Shown piece by piece: positions 35,688 to 46,571 of a stretch of DNA of 64,000 bases. The notes under the pieces are model-generated. The model ran no database searches. It worked only from the letters and a program-made list of their open reading frames with translations, and was not told the DNA's origin. The first letter of the stretch is position 1, and each line of letters starts with the position of its first letter. Where the stretch lies: the NCBI GenBank assembly GCA_951217055.1, contig OX578284.1:43365467-43429466 (forward strand). Reading direction: 5' to 3'. The DNA comes from Gerris lacustris (taxonomy: Eukaryota; Arthropoda; Insecta; Hemiptera; Gerridae). The translations under genes and the position numbers were made by a program.

Positions 35688-36384
35688 CGGACGCGAGTCC
35701 GGGCCCGCATCCGCGCCGTGTGAAAGGATGTAGGTGTTTTTACTAAGGTCATACTTATAACGGGCCCGCGTCCGCACCTAGCTGCGGGCAGGACCCGCAC
35801 CGTGTGAAAGGGACCTTAAACGTGTAAATCCATTGAAATTTAAAAATAGAATCATCACACTTCTTTCTTTCTACATATACTTATTTTACGCACACAGGAA
35901 AGAAATCACGAAAACGCACTTGTTTATTATCCTGCTCCGCTTCCTCTTCTTAAAATGTTTCTCGATGAAGAGGAGAAATATTTCTCCACTTAACGTCCCT
36001 AAAATCTATAAAATGGAAAAGCTGATGGAGTTACAAACCGACATTGTTTCGTCCACTGCACATTATTGTATAAGCTGATTGGCAGGTCCATGCAGCCCAT
36101 AGCCTGATACCCCACTGATTATTTTTTAATCCAAAAAATGTCTGTATGAACTCTGTAGAAATGTGGGGGCCTAATCGAAATTTCGTATTCATATTATATT
36201 TCTTAATATATATTGGCTCTACATTTAGCCTCCCCAAACTATTTTAATAAATCTGTCCGATTCAAGTCGTACTAAACTATCTCATATACGAATACATAAT
36301 ATATACTTGGTCCAGTGTTTCATTATTCGTTAGTTATTTCAAGTTTTCAAAATTAATTAGTTGTTATTGACCATTTTATTTAAA

Positions 36385-37416
36385 CTTACTTACTTAGTCG
36401 GATCCTCTTCTACCTTGCGGTGTCAAGGTTGACCAAAAAGTTTTCCACCCTCTCCTGTCCATGGACAAGGTGCGGGCACGTTGTAGGGAAATTCCTCTTT
36501 GAGCCAGGGAGGATGTGATTTTGTCCATCCAGGCTGTCCTCTTTCTCCCTCTGGGCCTTTTCCCCTCACACCTGGCTTCAAGGGCTCTTCGGGGAAGTCT
36601 GTCGGTACTCATTCTATTCACGTGTCGGAACCATCGGAGTTGAGAGTTTTTAACTGTCAGCGTTGCAGGCTGTATGTCCAGCCCTAGTCTAATGGTTGAG
36701 TTCCTTACCCTGTCTCTCCTTGTCTTGCCTGCTACCTTCCTTAAATAACGCATTTCGGTTGCTTGGATGCGACTGAGGTTCTTCTTTGTTAATGCCCACG
36801 ATTCGCAACTATAGGTTAGTGTGGGCATATAAACAGTTTTGAAGACAGTCATCTTCGTCTTTTGACTTTCTTCTGCTTTACTGATGAACCCCCTGTTCAT
36901 GGCATGATAGAGTCTACCTGTAGCCGCTATTCTCGACTCCAGATCCTCCTTACACTTGCCGTCTGCACTTACCATCACCCCAAGGTATTTAAAACTATTC
37001 ACTTGTTCCAATTCCTCTTCGTGAATGGTGATCCGGTGCTCGAGATTTTGCCTCGAAATTACCATAGTCTTGGTTTTAGCGACGTTAATTTGGAGACCTC
37101 TAGATTCCAGTTCCTCCGTCCAGACGTCCACAAGTTTCTGAAGCTTTTCTTCTGACTCTCCCACCAGAACAAGGTCATCAGCAAAAGCCATCGCCGATAG
37201 AGTAACTGCCTTCAGCATCCAGTTACCAAGATGGTAACCTCTGGTTCTAGCTTTACAAGACTTAATTACATCATCCATTAGAGTGATGAATAGGAGTGGG
37301 CTCAGGATATCTCCCTGTCTAACTGCGATGTTCGTAGAAAATTCTTTGGAGCTTGAATTACATGTACGGACAACATTTTGACAATTCCGGTAGAAGCTTT
37401 TGATGCGTTTGACTAA
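36385..37416 (-). mobile_element. 5'-truncated RTE-like LINE with 13-bp TSD
   Basis: The 13-bp CATTTTATTTAAA is perfect on both sides (36372-36384 and 37417-37429). The coding strand is minus. The 3' end is a stop codon followed almost at once by a GTAAGTAAG tail, as in RTE elements with short 3' UTRs and microsatellite tails. The 5' end is cut inside the RT domain. Outside the duplication the flanks are family I sequence. Confidence 0.9.
36394..37416 (-). CDS. RTE-like reverse transcriptase C-terminal half
   Basis: Open for about 340 codons, beginning LVKRIKSFYRN inside the RT domain. Visible are motif B RQGDILSPLLF, the catalytic FADD in MAFADDLVLVGE, FKYLGVMVS, the thumb-region TLTYSCESWALTKK, and a basic tail with LRWFRHVNRM and GKRPRGRKR. 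RT motif A and the endonuclease are missing. The apparent initiator ATG (37417-37419) belongs to the duplicated target, not to the element. No stops or frameshifts are seen, suggesting a young copy. Confidence 0.88.
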   Translation of the reverse strand, partial: LVKRIKSFYRNCQNVVRTCNSSSKEFSTNIAVRQGDILSPLLFITLMDDVIKSCKARTRGYHLGNWMLKAVTLSAMAFADDLVLVGESEEKLQKLVDVWTEELESRGLQINVAKTKTMVISRQNLEHRITIHEEELEQVNSFKYLGVMVSADGKCKEDLESRIAATGRLYHAMNRGFISKAEESQKTKMTVFKTVYMPTLTYSCESWALTKKNLSRIQATEMRYLRKVAGKTRRDRVRNSTIRLGLDIQPATLTVKNSQLRWFRHVNRMSTDRLPRRALEARCEGKRPRGRKRTAWMDKITSSLAQRGISLQRARTLSMDRRGWKTFWSTLTPQGRRGSD

Positions 37417-37716
37417 CATTTTATTTAAAATGACGATTAAACTAATTTCTCCCCGGTGGGGAATCGATTCCGACCTCTTACCCTTTGCGTTTAATAGGTA
37501 TTTTCTTAGGAAATAGATTTTTCCCGGGAAAACGGTTTACCTTTTATATAATCGAATAGTGTCCCGATGACGCACCTCAAAATGATTTGTTATTACTAAG
37601 CCAAAACAACCACATTTATTCCAATAAAAATAAATTTTTGTTTTGATTTGTTGGTCTTCAAATAGATATAATAACTTATCTAAATTTATTTACTTAGTTT
37701 TTTTTTTTCTAAGTAT

Positions 37717-37748
37717 AAAATTAAGCCCTTTACCAAGGGCTTAATTTT
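37717..37748. other. perfect 14-bp-arm hairpin
   Basis: AAAATTAAGCCCTT and AAGGGCTTAATTTT around TACC. It is not followed by a T run on either strand that would suggest Pol III termination. Function unknown; may be part of family I. Confidence 0.7.
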
Positions 37749-38217
37749 TATTTTTATTTTCTAAAGGCTCGATTATAGTAGTTAGATTCGAATTTATATT
37801 ATCTACATTTTATCATTTTTTAATCAATATAATCTGAAATGTTTTTCTAAAAAATATATTTAGGTGGCAGTGCCTCTAAATCTAGAGCTAAAATTAATTT
37901 CTTGTTTCCGTCTTGGAGTAGGTATAATTTTCCTAAACATGTAAAATTCCATCGAAATTAATCATTAAGTTTTGGCTCCACGCGTTGATTACAGACTATA
38001 GAAGACAGACGACAGACGAAGGGCAGATATCTTTTAAAAACGAAACGTATACTACAACGTATACTATATTATATACTCTATAAGTTCGTTATCTGGCATA
38101 ATTCAAGATGATGGCCATTTAAAAATTTGTTTTAGCTAGCCAGACGCTATGAAACTACTCCATAGAGTCTAACTTAATCCGTTCCTAAGATAACACATTA
38201 TTAGAATTATTTTAGTA

Positions 38218-38236
38218 GGGGGGGGGGGGGGGGGGG
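38218..38236. repeat. G19 homopolymer
   Basis: A run of 19 G in AT-rich DNA. Similar G or C runs occur at 6851-6865, 24549-24564, 34776-34789, 34989-35000, 49418-49430, 51606-51625 and 53119-53128. Confidence 0.9.
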
Positions 38237-38309
38237 CTTTTTTGCTCATAAAATAAGCGACATGAAAAATTCCTTAAAAACTTTTTTTATATATATAGAG
38301 GGGTGACGC

Positions 38310-39105
38310 AAAGATGAATTAAACAAGTAAGGCGACCTTCACGTTTAAGTACGTGTTGCGATAATCGCCGGTTTCTGAACGATTAAGTTAAAATTATTAA
38401 GTGTAAATTTTTAATAATTGAATATTCTTTTTCTACACTTCAAGACCTTTATATTGATGTATAACATGTCATCGTGACTAAAATCTTTTATTAGTTGCCC
38501 GCCATATTGGCCGCTATCTTAAAAATTTTAAGTGTGAAATTTTAATAGTTGCATATTCTTTTTCTACACTTCGAGACCTTTAAATTAATGCACAACATAT
38601 ACATGCACTAAAACCATATGCACATCGTGGTGACTAAAACCTTTTTTTAGTCACCCGCCGTATTGGCCGCCATCTTGAAAATATTAAGTGTAAAATTTTA
38701 ATAGTTGCATATTCTTTTTCTACACTTCAAGAACTTTAAATTGATGTATAACATGTCATGGTGACTAAAAACGTTTTTTAGTCGCCCGCCATAGTGGCCG
38801 CCATCTTGAAAATATTAAGTGTAAAATTTTAATAGTTGCATATTCTTTTTCTACACTTCAAGAACTTTAAATTGATGTATAACATGTCATGGTGACTAAA
38901 AGCTTTTTTTAGCTGCCCGCCATCTTGAAAATATTAAGTATGAAAACTCCACAAAGTGTACAGTTGTCTCGAATGCCAAGATGTACCTGTGTACCAAATT
39001 TCATGTTCCTAGCTATAGTAGTTTATGTATTGAAACAAGCCAACGGGCAGACAGACAGACAGAGCCGTTGTATAAGGTTTCTTTTCGTACTTCGTACAGA
39101 AACCT
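38310..39105 (+). repeat. family G tandem repeat, about four units
   Basis: Units of about 120-165 bp carry TTTTTCTACACTTCAAGA, TTGATGTATAACATGTCATG, GCCCGCCATATTGGCCGC and AAAATATTAAGTGTAAAATT. The last unit runs into TGTACCAAATTTCATGTTC and GACAGACAGACAGAGCC. Unit lengths vary by small insertions. Confidence 0.75.
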
Positions 39106-40644
39106 AAAACCAAATATTATATTTGTACTCAGGGTGTCCTGCTTGGGTGTCCGGCTTTCTGTTAAAATACATGCTTAAATTTCAACCCCTAATTTTTAAG
39201 GGCGACTTTTTGGGTCTTCCCTATAATTTTCCTGTGTTCGAGTTATTACACATAACTTTTTGGGTTTGGTTCTTTCGGAGATTTGGTGCGTTACAGGCAG
39301 GCAGACAAACGCAGGAATTATACATTCTTGTTTTTGGATATAGACTCTAAAAAACATACATATATGATCTATTTTACTAAAACACGACACATATGGTTTG
39401 TATTTAAGTACATTAAATGTGCCAGGGTTCTCTGGAAAAATATGGTCTCGTGAACTCTACTGACCGAATAAAAACCCGGTGAAAGAACCGTGACACAGTG
39501 ACATAAATAAGTGAGAGTGACAGAAACAAATTCTCCTTACTCTACTTTCAACTCTCGATTCTAACGATCTGTCGATACTTTACTCGTAATAGAAGAGTTA
39601 AATAATCGACTTAACTATATTCAGTTTTATTTGAGGTATCGATACTACTGTATAAAACCTCCCCCTTAGAATGTACTGCAAAAGAATAGAACTAAGCATG
39701 CGTGGTTTCTTCGTACAAGCAAGAGAAGTTTTTCTACTACCCATTTATAGAATAATGCAATAAAAAATATTTATTATGTGACAAACAGTCAATTGTATAT
39801 TTAACATTATACAATGTCAGTTGAACTGTGTAGTTTATTATTTAGTTTAGAATTTGTCCTTTCAATGTGTCACGGACATTCGCACTTTTAGTTAATCACG
39901 AATATTGTAATTAATAAAACTGCCACATTAAGCCTGAGCCAAAACAATGACTTATTACGTTATCTATCTTTTTTGATTAAGTTAATATCACCCCTTAAGT
40001 GCGTTTATGGCCGAATTTAAGACATTTCTTAATAAATTTATGTGCTCGTTTTTTTTATCTTAATTAAGTAAAAATTGTAACTTGAATGAAACGGTATCAA
40101 TAGAATTATTTTTATTTGTACATACCCTTTTTACACATTAACTTTCCTCGAAGAATAACTATATATTTTCAAAAGTACATATAAGTATCGTATATAGTGC
40201 GCTAAAAATTCCGTAAAGCACAACATTTGCAACAGAAATTAAACCTTTTTGGCAAATTTGATACTCGATATGAACTATCGACGATTAGCTAACAATCGAT
40301 TTATGGTTTAAAACTATCGATATATAGCTGCAACGTTAAACGCACCTATCGATATACTATATCGATTAGATGTGCATCAGAGATAACCTTGTAGCCCTTA
40401 AAGCGGAGGGAGGTTAAAAAGAAGTCGATAACCATGAAAGATATACTGCCTCCTTTATTTCTTTTGTTTTATCTTTTCACTTTATATTCAAGTTTCGATG
40501 TATCGATAGAAAAACGTATAATAGATTATATTCGAATACTTTAATTGGCATGTTTATTTTGTTTTCTATAGAATCTTCTTTATCATTATGCAAATATATT
40601 TCACTATAGCAAATTTTATTGAGTTTTTTTAATTTATTTTGTCT

Positions 40645-41215
40645 CCAGTAGGGCTAGTTTATAGGTTATAATGTTGGAATTTTTACGCCCGTTATTAAAA
40701 ACGAGGAAATAATGTGGAAACGGGGATATAATGTAAAAGCGAAATTATAATCCACGTTCGCCGACCTAATTACTTGGTAAATAGATAATGAATGGCAAAT
40801 GTAGTGAATTTGTTGAAATCAGGTTGGTAACACTGCTTTTAAACTACCAGCTGTATTGCGAGTCATTCTACGGTGTTTTGTTTACTTTAGTTTAGCTTTA
40901 TTTAGTTAAACTTTATTTTTTTATTACTTTAAAAGTAATTATTAATTGTTTTAAATCATTTAAATAATATATTATTTTATTTCTGTATTAAATTCGTTTA
41001 ATAAAGAAATACAAATGTTTTCTTTGTTGGATACATCTTATATAGCGCTTTTTCTGGAGATAAAATTTTGTAAGTTCCTCGAGAATAATGCATTATTATT
41101 CCCTTGTTATAATTATCTCCCTCGGCTTCGCTTCAGGATTTAGTTGCCTTTGGCTTTTCCTCAGGAATCAACTCAGTCACGTGGGAAATAATATTTACAA
41201 TATTTCGTAGGTGCC
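40645..41215 (+). repeat. family E copy
   Basis: Uninterrupted copy: GGGCTAGTTTATAGGTTATA, GGGGATATAATGTAAAA, CTACGGTGTTTTGTTTAC, TTATATAGCGCTTTTTC, then CCTCGGCTTCGC-type repeats and a CACGTGGGAAATAATAT end. It provides the empty site for the family A insertion at 8.9 kb. Confidence 0.8.
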
Positions 41216-41229
41216 TAAATAACTATTAA

Positions 41230-41886
41230 CTCCAGTAGGGACAAAATGTAACTATTCTGGACTATTTTGTAGGTTATAATGTTAGTCTTTTCATGCCCGT
41301 TCTTGAAAACAGGGAAATAACGAGAAAACGGGGATATAATGATAAAAACGGGATTATAATCCACGTTCGCCAATCTAATTATTTTGTAAATATTAGAGAA
41401 TGATTGGTAGATGTAGTGATTTTTTGAAATCAGGGTGGCAACACTGCTTTAAACTCCCAGCTATATTGGGACTCATTCTACGATGTTTTGTTTACTTTTG
41501 TTTAGCTTTCGTTAAACTTTTTTTTATTACTTTAAAAGTCATTAGTAATTGTTATAAATAGTTTAAATTATTTTTATTTCTGTATTAAAATCGTTTAATG
41601 AAGAAATGCCAATGTTTGATTTGTTGAATAAAAGTTTGTACCTCGAGAATAATGCATTATTATTCCTTGTTATAATTATCTCCCTCGGCTACGCCTCGGG
41701 ACCTAATTAGCATTAATCTCTCAGCTTCGCCTCAGGGATTAAGATACCTATTACCCTCGGCTTCGCCTCGGGATTTAATTGCCTTGATTCATCGGCTTTG
41801 CCTCAGGAATCAACTCAATCACGCGGGAAATAATATCTTACATTATTCCCTTAATAATGTAAGATAACCAGGTAGTTATACCTGGT
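41230..41886 (+). repeat. family E copy with terminal double hairpin
   Basis: Second E copy directly after the first, separated by a few bases. It carries several CCTCGGCTTCGCCTCGGG-like units and ends with CGCGGGAAATAATA. The 3' end has two adjacent hairpins: ATCTTACATTATT/AATAATGTAAGAT (41835-41865) and ACCAGGTA/TACCTGGT (41867-41886). Confidence 0.75.
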
Positions 41887-43197
41887 TTTTATGTATATAG
41901 AAATCCCAAGACATATTCTAGGTAGTACTATAACGTATTTAATTATCAATGATGAACTTAACGTATCGTATTCTTATAGAGAATAACGTTAATTTCCATT
42001 AAAATATACAAGTAGTGATAAGGATCGATATTTGTCTTGTTGTAGATACTATTATTAAATCGACTAGTTTTTTTCAATTCTTCTACTGCCAAATTTAAAT
42101 TTACAAAATATCGTGTTATTAGGTGAAACAAGTGTGAACAAAAGTAATGTATCGATACATTGAAAATATTAAAATCACACAACAATATTGCAACATTAAA
42201 TTACAATAAGGATAGCTCGAGTTGATAGTCTTAAATTATTATTAGAGTTTGCAATCTATTATTTATCGATACTTCGAAATAAATCGAATATCTATGTAAC
42301 TTTTATTTTATTGAGTCTGATAATGATACGTTAATGGAGGGTATTGAGATTGAATAAATAATCATTGTCCTAAGTTATAAATAGGAGGAGGTTATACCTA
42401 CTTACTTCATATATCGATATCTCAAAAAGAACAAGCGACTGTGAAACTTAGAAAAGAATATATCGATACCTCGATTTGAGTGTATTTAAAATTCTATGGA
42501 TTTACGGGTGTTATCGATATTAATTCAATACAATTATGTACAATATACTTAGTCAGTAAGTGATAACTAGGTAATTATATTACACATAAACTAGTGTCTC
42601 TTGTTAGATCTAAATCTATCGAATTATGAGAATTTGAGGTATCGATATTTCAATATCAGTACATAATAATATAATATGAGCACTAAAAAGCCCTCGTATC
42701 TGGACCACATCATTGTGCAGTTGAGAAATCTCTCGATATTCTTTCCATGCCTATTGTGTTTTATTAGGTATCGATATATACAATGTATGTATCGATGTGT
42801 ATACAATCGATATATAAGATGTATATATCGATGTGTGAATTTAAATAAGCAATTGAGTACTAAAAAAAAGTTGACTATGTTGTTTCTCCATTTATATTAA
42901 GGCTAGTATTTTTTTAATAATTTGTATTCTTTACACAGCTGGCTTACTTGTTATAATAGCTTTCATTTTGAAAAAATCTAAAAATCGGAATCGCTTTCTT
43001 TCTTTTCTTTCCATAAGATTGAGGCTTATAATTTGGTTTAATGCTAAAAATTAAATTAAAATAATTACCTAATATAAAAGAAAAAAAAATTAAAATAAAT
43101 TTTACAAAATAAGCAATGTATTGATGTATAAACCTGCTATAATTTAACATTTTAATTCCCTTACTAATCATTTCTTTTTTTTGTTGGTGTGGTGCAG

Positions 43198-43294
43198 GAG
43201 TCGCGTGGAAAGAGGCCCTTTAAGATTTGGGATAGTTGGCGCAACGTAAGAAAAAGTTGTGTCGTCAGCAGCCTTAAAGACTTAGAATCTAGAG
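43198..43294 (+). CDS. Drep2: Drep2-like exon 1 of those visible (CIDE-N first half)
   Basis: The acceptor is a T-rich tract ending in GGTGCAG at 43197 and the donor is GTAATG at 43295. It encodes 32 codons plus one base, including KRPFKIWDSWRNVRKS and SSLKDLESR, the first strands and helix of CIDE-N. No ATG precedes it in frame inside the exon. A GTG upstream lies in the intron acceptor and is not a credible start. Confidence 0.87.
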
Positions 43295-46200
43295 GTAATG
43301 TTAATATGTATTCTGTTATTTACATAATGTGGAAAGGAAGGGAAAATTTCAATAGAAATAAATTAAGCAAAGATTAATTATTTTTGCATGTTATAAAATA
43401 AACGCATTTTTGCATGTAATAAATAGCCTCCAAACGCAATTCCGGAAGAAAAAGAAATGTGAAATTTGTTAATGTCACATTGAGAAAAATAATAATTGTT
43501 GTCATTGATATTAGTTTTAATCAGATTATCAAATCTTTATTTAGATTTGTATTTATATTGTTCTTTTCGTCGTAATAAATAGCCTCCAAACGCGATTCCA
43601 GGGTATTTTTTTTTTTTATAATGAATTATGTATAATTTAGTAATGTTTCTTTTCTTTGTGAAGAACTATTTATTTTATTATTGTGAAACACTTTAGGCAT
43701 TTAATTGAATTGCTTGGCCTACATAATAATTGGAAAAATAGCCAGTGATTCCTAGCATGAGCCCCGCGTGGATTGTGGAGTGAAGGCTAGTAATAGGAAT
43801 TAGGTAATTAAATTAAAAGAGATTATAATTATTTATCTTCTCTAACATTGAATAGTTTTTTTTTTTGAAATGTTACTTAAACGTTTTCTAACCTAAAAAC
43901 ATTATCTGGGATAATAATTAGCACTAACAATTAAAAAAAATATATATTAAAGTTGTTGATGTTAAAGTAAGAAAAATAATAAGTGTTGTCATTGATATTA
44001 GTTTTAATCAGAATATCAAATCTTTATTTAGATTTTTTTTTTTTTTTTTCGTGTAGATCAGCAAACCCGACCAGCATTAGTTTCCTATTTTTAACACTAC
44101 TCATCAAGCCTATATCTATATATATACCCAAAATAGAAAGTCGATTTTATAATAATTATATGTTAAGTTAATTAAGTTTTAATAATTATATGTTATATTT
44201 AAATCATTATATCTGTGTAGCATCATATCTATATGATCTTATCATTCTCTAATTATATGGTATTGTGCTATTATCTTATTTATTTCCATCTTCATCCCAG
44301 TTATAATTATTCATTAAAGCATCAGAGATCTTATACTTATGAACAACTATATTGTTATGCATAACATCCTGCAACAGTTGACATTTCGTAATTCACTGTC
44401 ACTTTTGTTTTCATTTTGCTCTTCGCATTTTCTGTTATTAATATTTGGCTATAACTTAACAACTTCCGATTTTTTGTTTTTTATAAAATCTTTGTATTGT
44501 AACCTCAATTATATTTTTTATAAATCTAGGTATTTGAAATTGTTTTATATAATATTAATAATTCCTCTCCAGACGAAACAAGACATATAAACAGCTATAT
44601 TAGTAAATAGACGTAAAGATGATTAGAATTGTAAACTCAATTATATTTATATAAATCTAGGTATTTGGAATTGTTTTATTTAATATTAATAATTCCTTTC
44701 CGGACGATATAAGACATATAAACAGCTATATTAGTAAATAGATGTAGAGATGATTAGAATTGTTGATTATACCATACCTTTATGGTTTTTGGTTAATTTA
44801 TTATTCGCCAGAAATCAGGGTTTTATCAGTTCTTAGGGTTTTACAGCTTAGGATATCATAGTTGAGGAAACTTAAGCAAGAATAAATTAAGTAGCCTTCC
44901 CTAAGAAAAAAAAAACTCATATAAAAAGTTTTCTTTCAAGAAATTGGTGTTTAGTACCCTTCAAGATTCTAAAGCTGAATCTACGTAAAAAAAAATATCA
45001 TTAGCAATATTATTTACCAAAAAATGTTTTCTCACCAGAGGCTTTATTTCTGCCAGAAAGAATTCCTAGAAAAACATTAGGTTTGTTCCAACCACACCTC
45101 AAACTAGTTTCAAACTGTACGACGCATGTGCATTAGCAAAAAACGTTCAAATGTGGTCCGATGCGCATGCGTCGGACAGTTCCAATCAAGTTTGAAGTGT
45201 GGTTGGAACAAACCTATTCTTACCCACGAATTCTTTAAACATGTCTTTATAATAACTGACTCGACTTACATAAGGAAACCGCCAGCAGCCTTTTTTACTG
45301 AAATGTTATCTTATAAAAAATACATAGCTATCTAAAGTAGCTGTTAAAATATCTTAATAACTTTAAGTTATCAGTAAAATAATGGTTAACTTTTTTGTAG
45401 AGAATTGTATGATATTTAATTGTGCGTAGAATAACCTCATTGGTAAACCTAATATTTTGCTAGATAATTGGGAAAACCAAAAAATCTAACCTATATTACA
45501 AAATGGCGGCTACAGTCAAGTTCAGGACTTGTGATCTGATCATCTGGCATGCCAAATATCGCAACTTTCTGATTTAATTCCACACAAATATGACCAAAAA
45601 ATAGTTTCTTTGATTGATCTACTAAAGTACATCCACTAAAGTGCTAATAATAAATGAGATCCTCGGTAGCCATATCTCAATAGAAAACGCTTTTCCTTCA
45701 CAATTATTATATTTTGATACCTATTTTATTAATATTATAACGTTTACTTAAATTTTCTTTCCGTAATATTTTCTTACCAGAATGCACTTTTGTCATCGCA
45801 CAATGGATTACTTATCATAAAATATTTGTTGGTGATACTTTAGTTTTCTTAAAAAACTTTTTCTAGGATTAAAAACCATATTAGTACATAGTCAGGTGTT
45901 TTTTTTTTTACTAAAGTTCAATCTGAAAACGTTTCTAAATCTTCTTTTAATACAATAATTGTACTTCGATCATTATGTTTCATGTACCTTTATTGTATAA
46001 TATAATGGTAGGTCTTTGTTGCTTCCAGGTAAGGAGAAGTTGCAGATCTGTCCGAGCGAGCAGGTGAGATTAGTACTTGAAAGTGACGGTACTCAGGTTG
46101 AAGATGGAGAGTACTTTAGAACACTACCCAATAATACTATTATACTTGTCCTGAGACAGGGAGAACGCTGGTACCCAACTGGGGTCGACGCCATCAGAAC

Positions 46201-46505
46201 TGGTAACTACTGTTTCAGTCTATCATTATAGATGTTGGTGGGATAATTGGACAAAACAAGGTGAATTGAAATAGTTATTTATGTTACTATGCAGCAAAAT
46301 CGAATTTTGCTTACAAGTTTTAGTTTCGAGCCAAAGGCGAGGATAGGCTAAACAACTTTACTACTGAGGCGAAGCCGAGGCAGGAAAATGTTAATTACCT
46401 GCTAAGGTGTAACCAAAACAGGTAATCTTTGAACGAGTCAGGAATGTTTCCTTTGCTGCATAGTTACGTACAATATTTTATCTTCTAACGGCAGAAAAAT
46501 TACAC

Positions 46506-46571
<66 letters not shown>

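Larger units (their letters stand above)
34516..35815. mobile_element. 1.3-kb TIR element carrying a minisatellite
   Basis: The ends GGCCTCTTTCACATGG and CCGTGTGAAAGGGACC are inverted. Both end regions are rich in GCGGGCCCGC-type words (CGGACGCGGGTCCG, GGACGCGAGTCCGGGC). The interior holds AT-rich DNA, a C run (34776-34789), a G run (34989-35000), a fold-back (35081-35275) and the 27-bp array. Left flank TGA and right flank TTA do not match exactly. Superfamily uncertain; the TTTCACAC ends resemble PIF/Harbinger MITEs. Confidence 0.65.
36240..37545. repeat. family I copy interrupted by the RTE-like LINE
   Basis: The left part (CCAGTGTTTCATTATTCGTT) and right part (GGTGGGGAATCGATTCCGAC, GATTTTTCCCGGGAAAACGG) flank the RTE-like insertion and its 13-bp duplication. 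The intact family copy is at 5930-6150. Confidence 0.7.
39638..42836. promoter_or_regulatory. cluster of TATCGATA motifs
   Basis: At least eleven TATCGATA octamers and several TATCGAT variants lie in 39638-40505 and 42148-42836, on both sides of two family E copies that contain none. Elsewhere I noticed only isolated cases (for example 11417 and 25201). In Drosophila TATCGATA is the DRE bound by DREF, and CGATA is bound by BEAF-32. The cluster ends a few hundred bases before the first visible Drep2-like exon. Binding is an inference from motif only. Confidence 0.5.
43295..46028 (+). other. Drep2-like intron 1 contents
   Basis: 2.7-kb intron. It holds a 65-bp direct repeat (43486-43550 and about 43973-44038), a second pair containing AAATAGCCTCCAAACGC (43419-43449 and 43575-43605), a tandem duplication of about 131 bp (44496-44758) and a 135-bp MITE (45080-45214). 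No additional exon is evident. Confidence 0.7.

Noticed and set aside
35326..35777. Four long overlapping open frames on both strands
   Set aside because: All are translations of the 27-bp minisatellite, whose length is a multiple of three and lacks stops.
39421..39500. Possible LTR edge
   Set aside because: No matching second LTR, primer-binding site or gag/pol sequence nearby.
43189..43197. Initiation at GTG just before exon 1
   Set aside because: These bases form the splice acceptor; the domain start requires an upstream exon.
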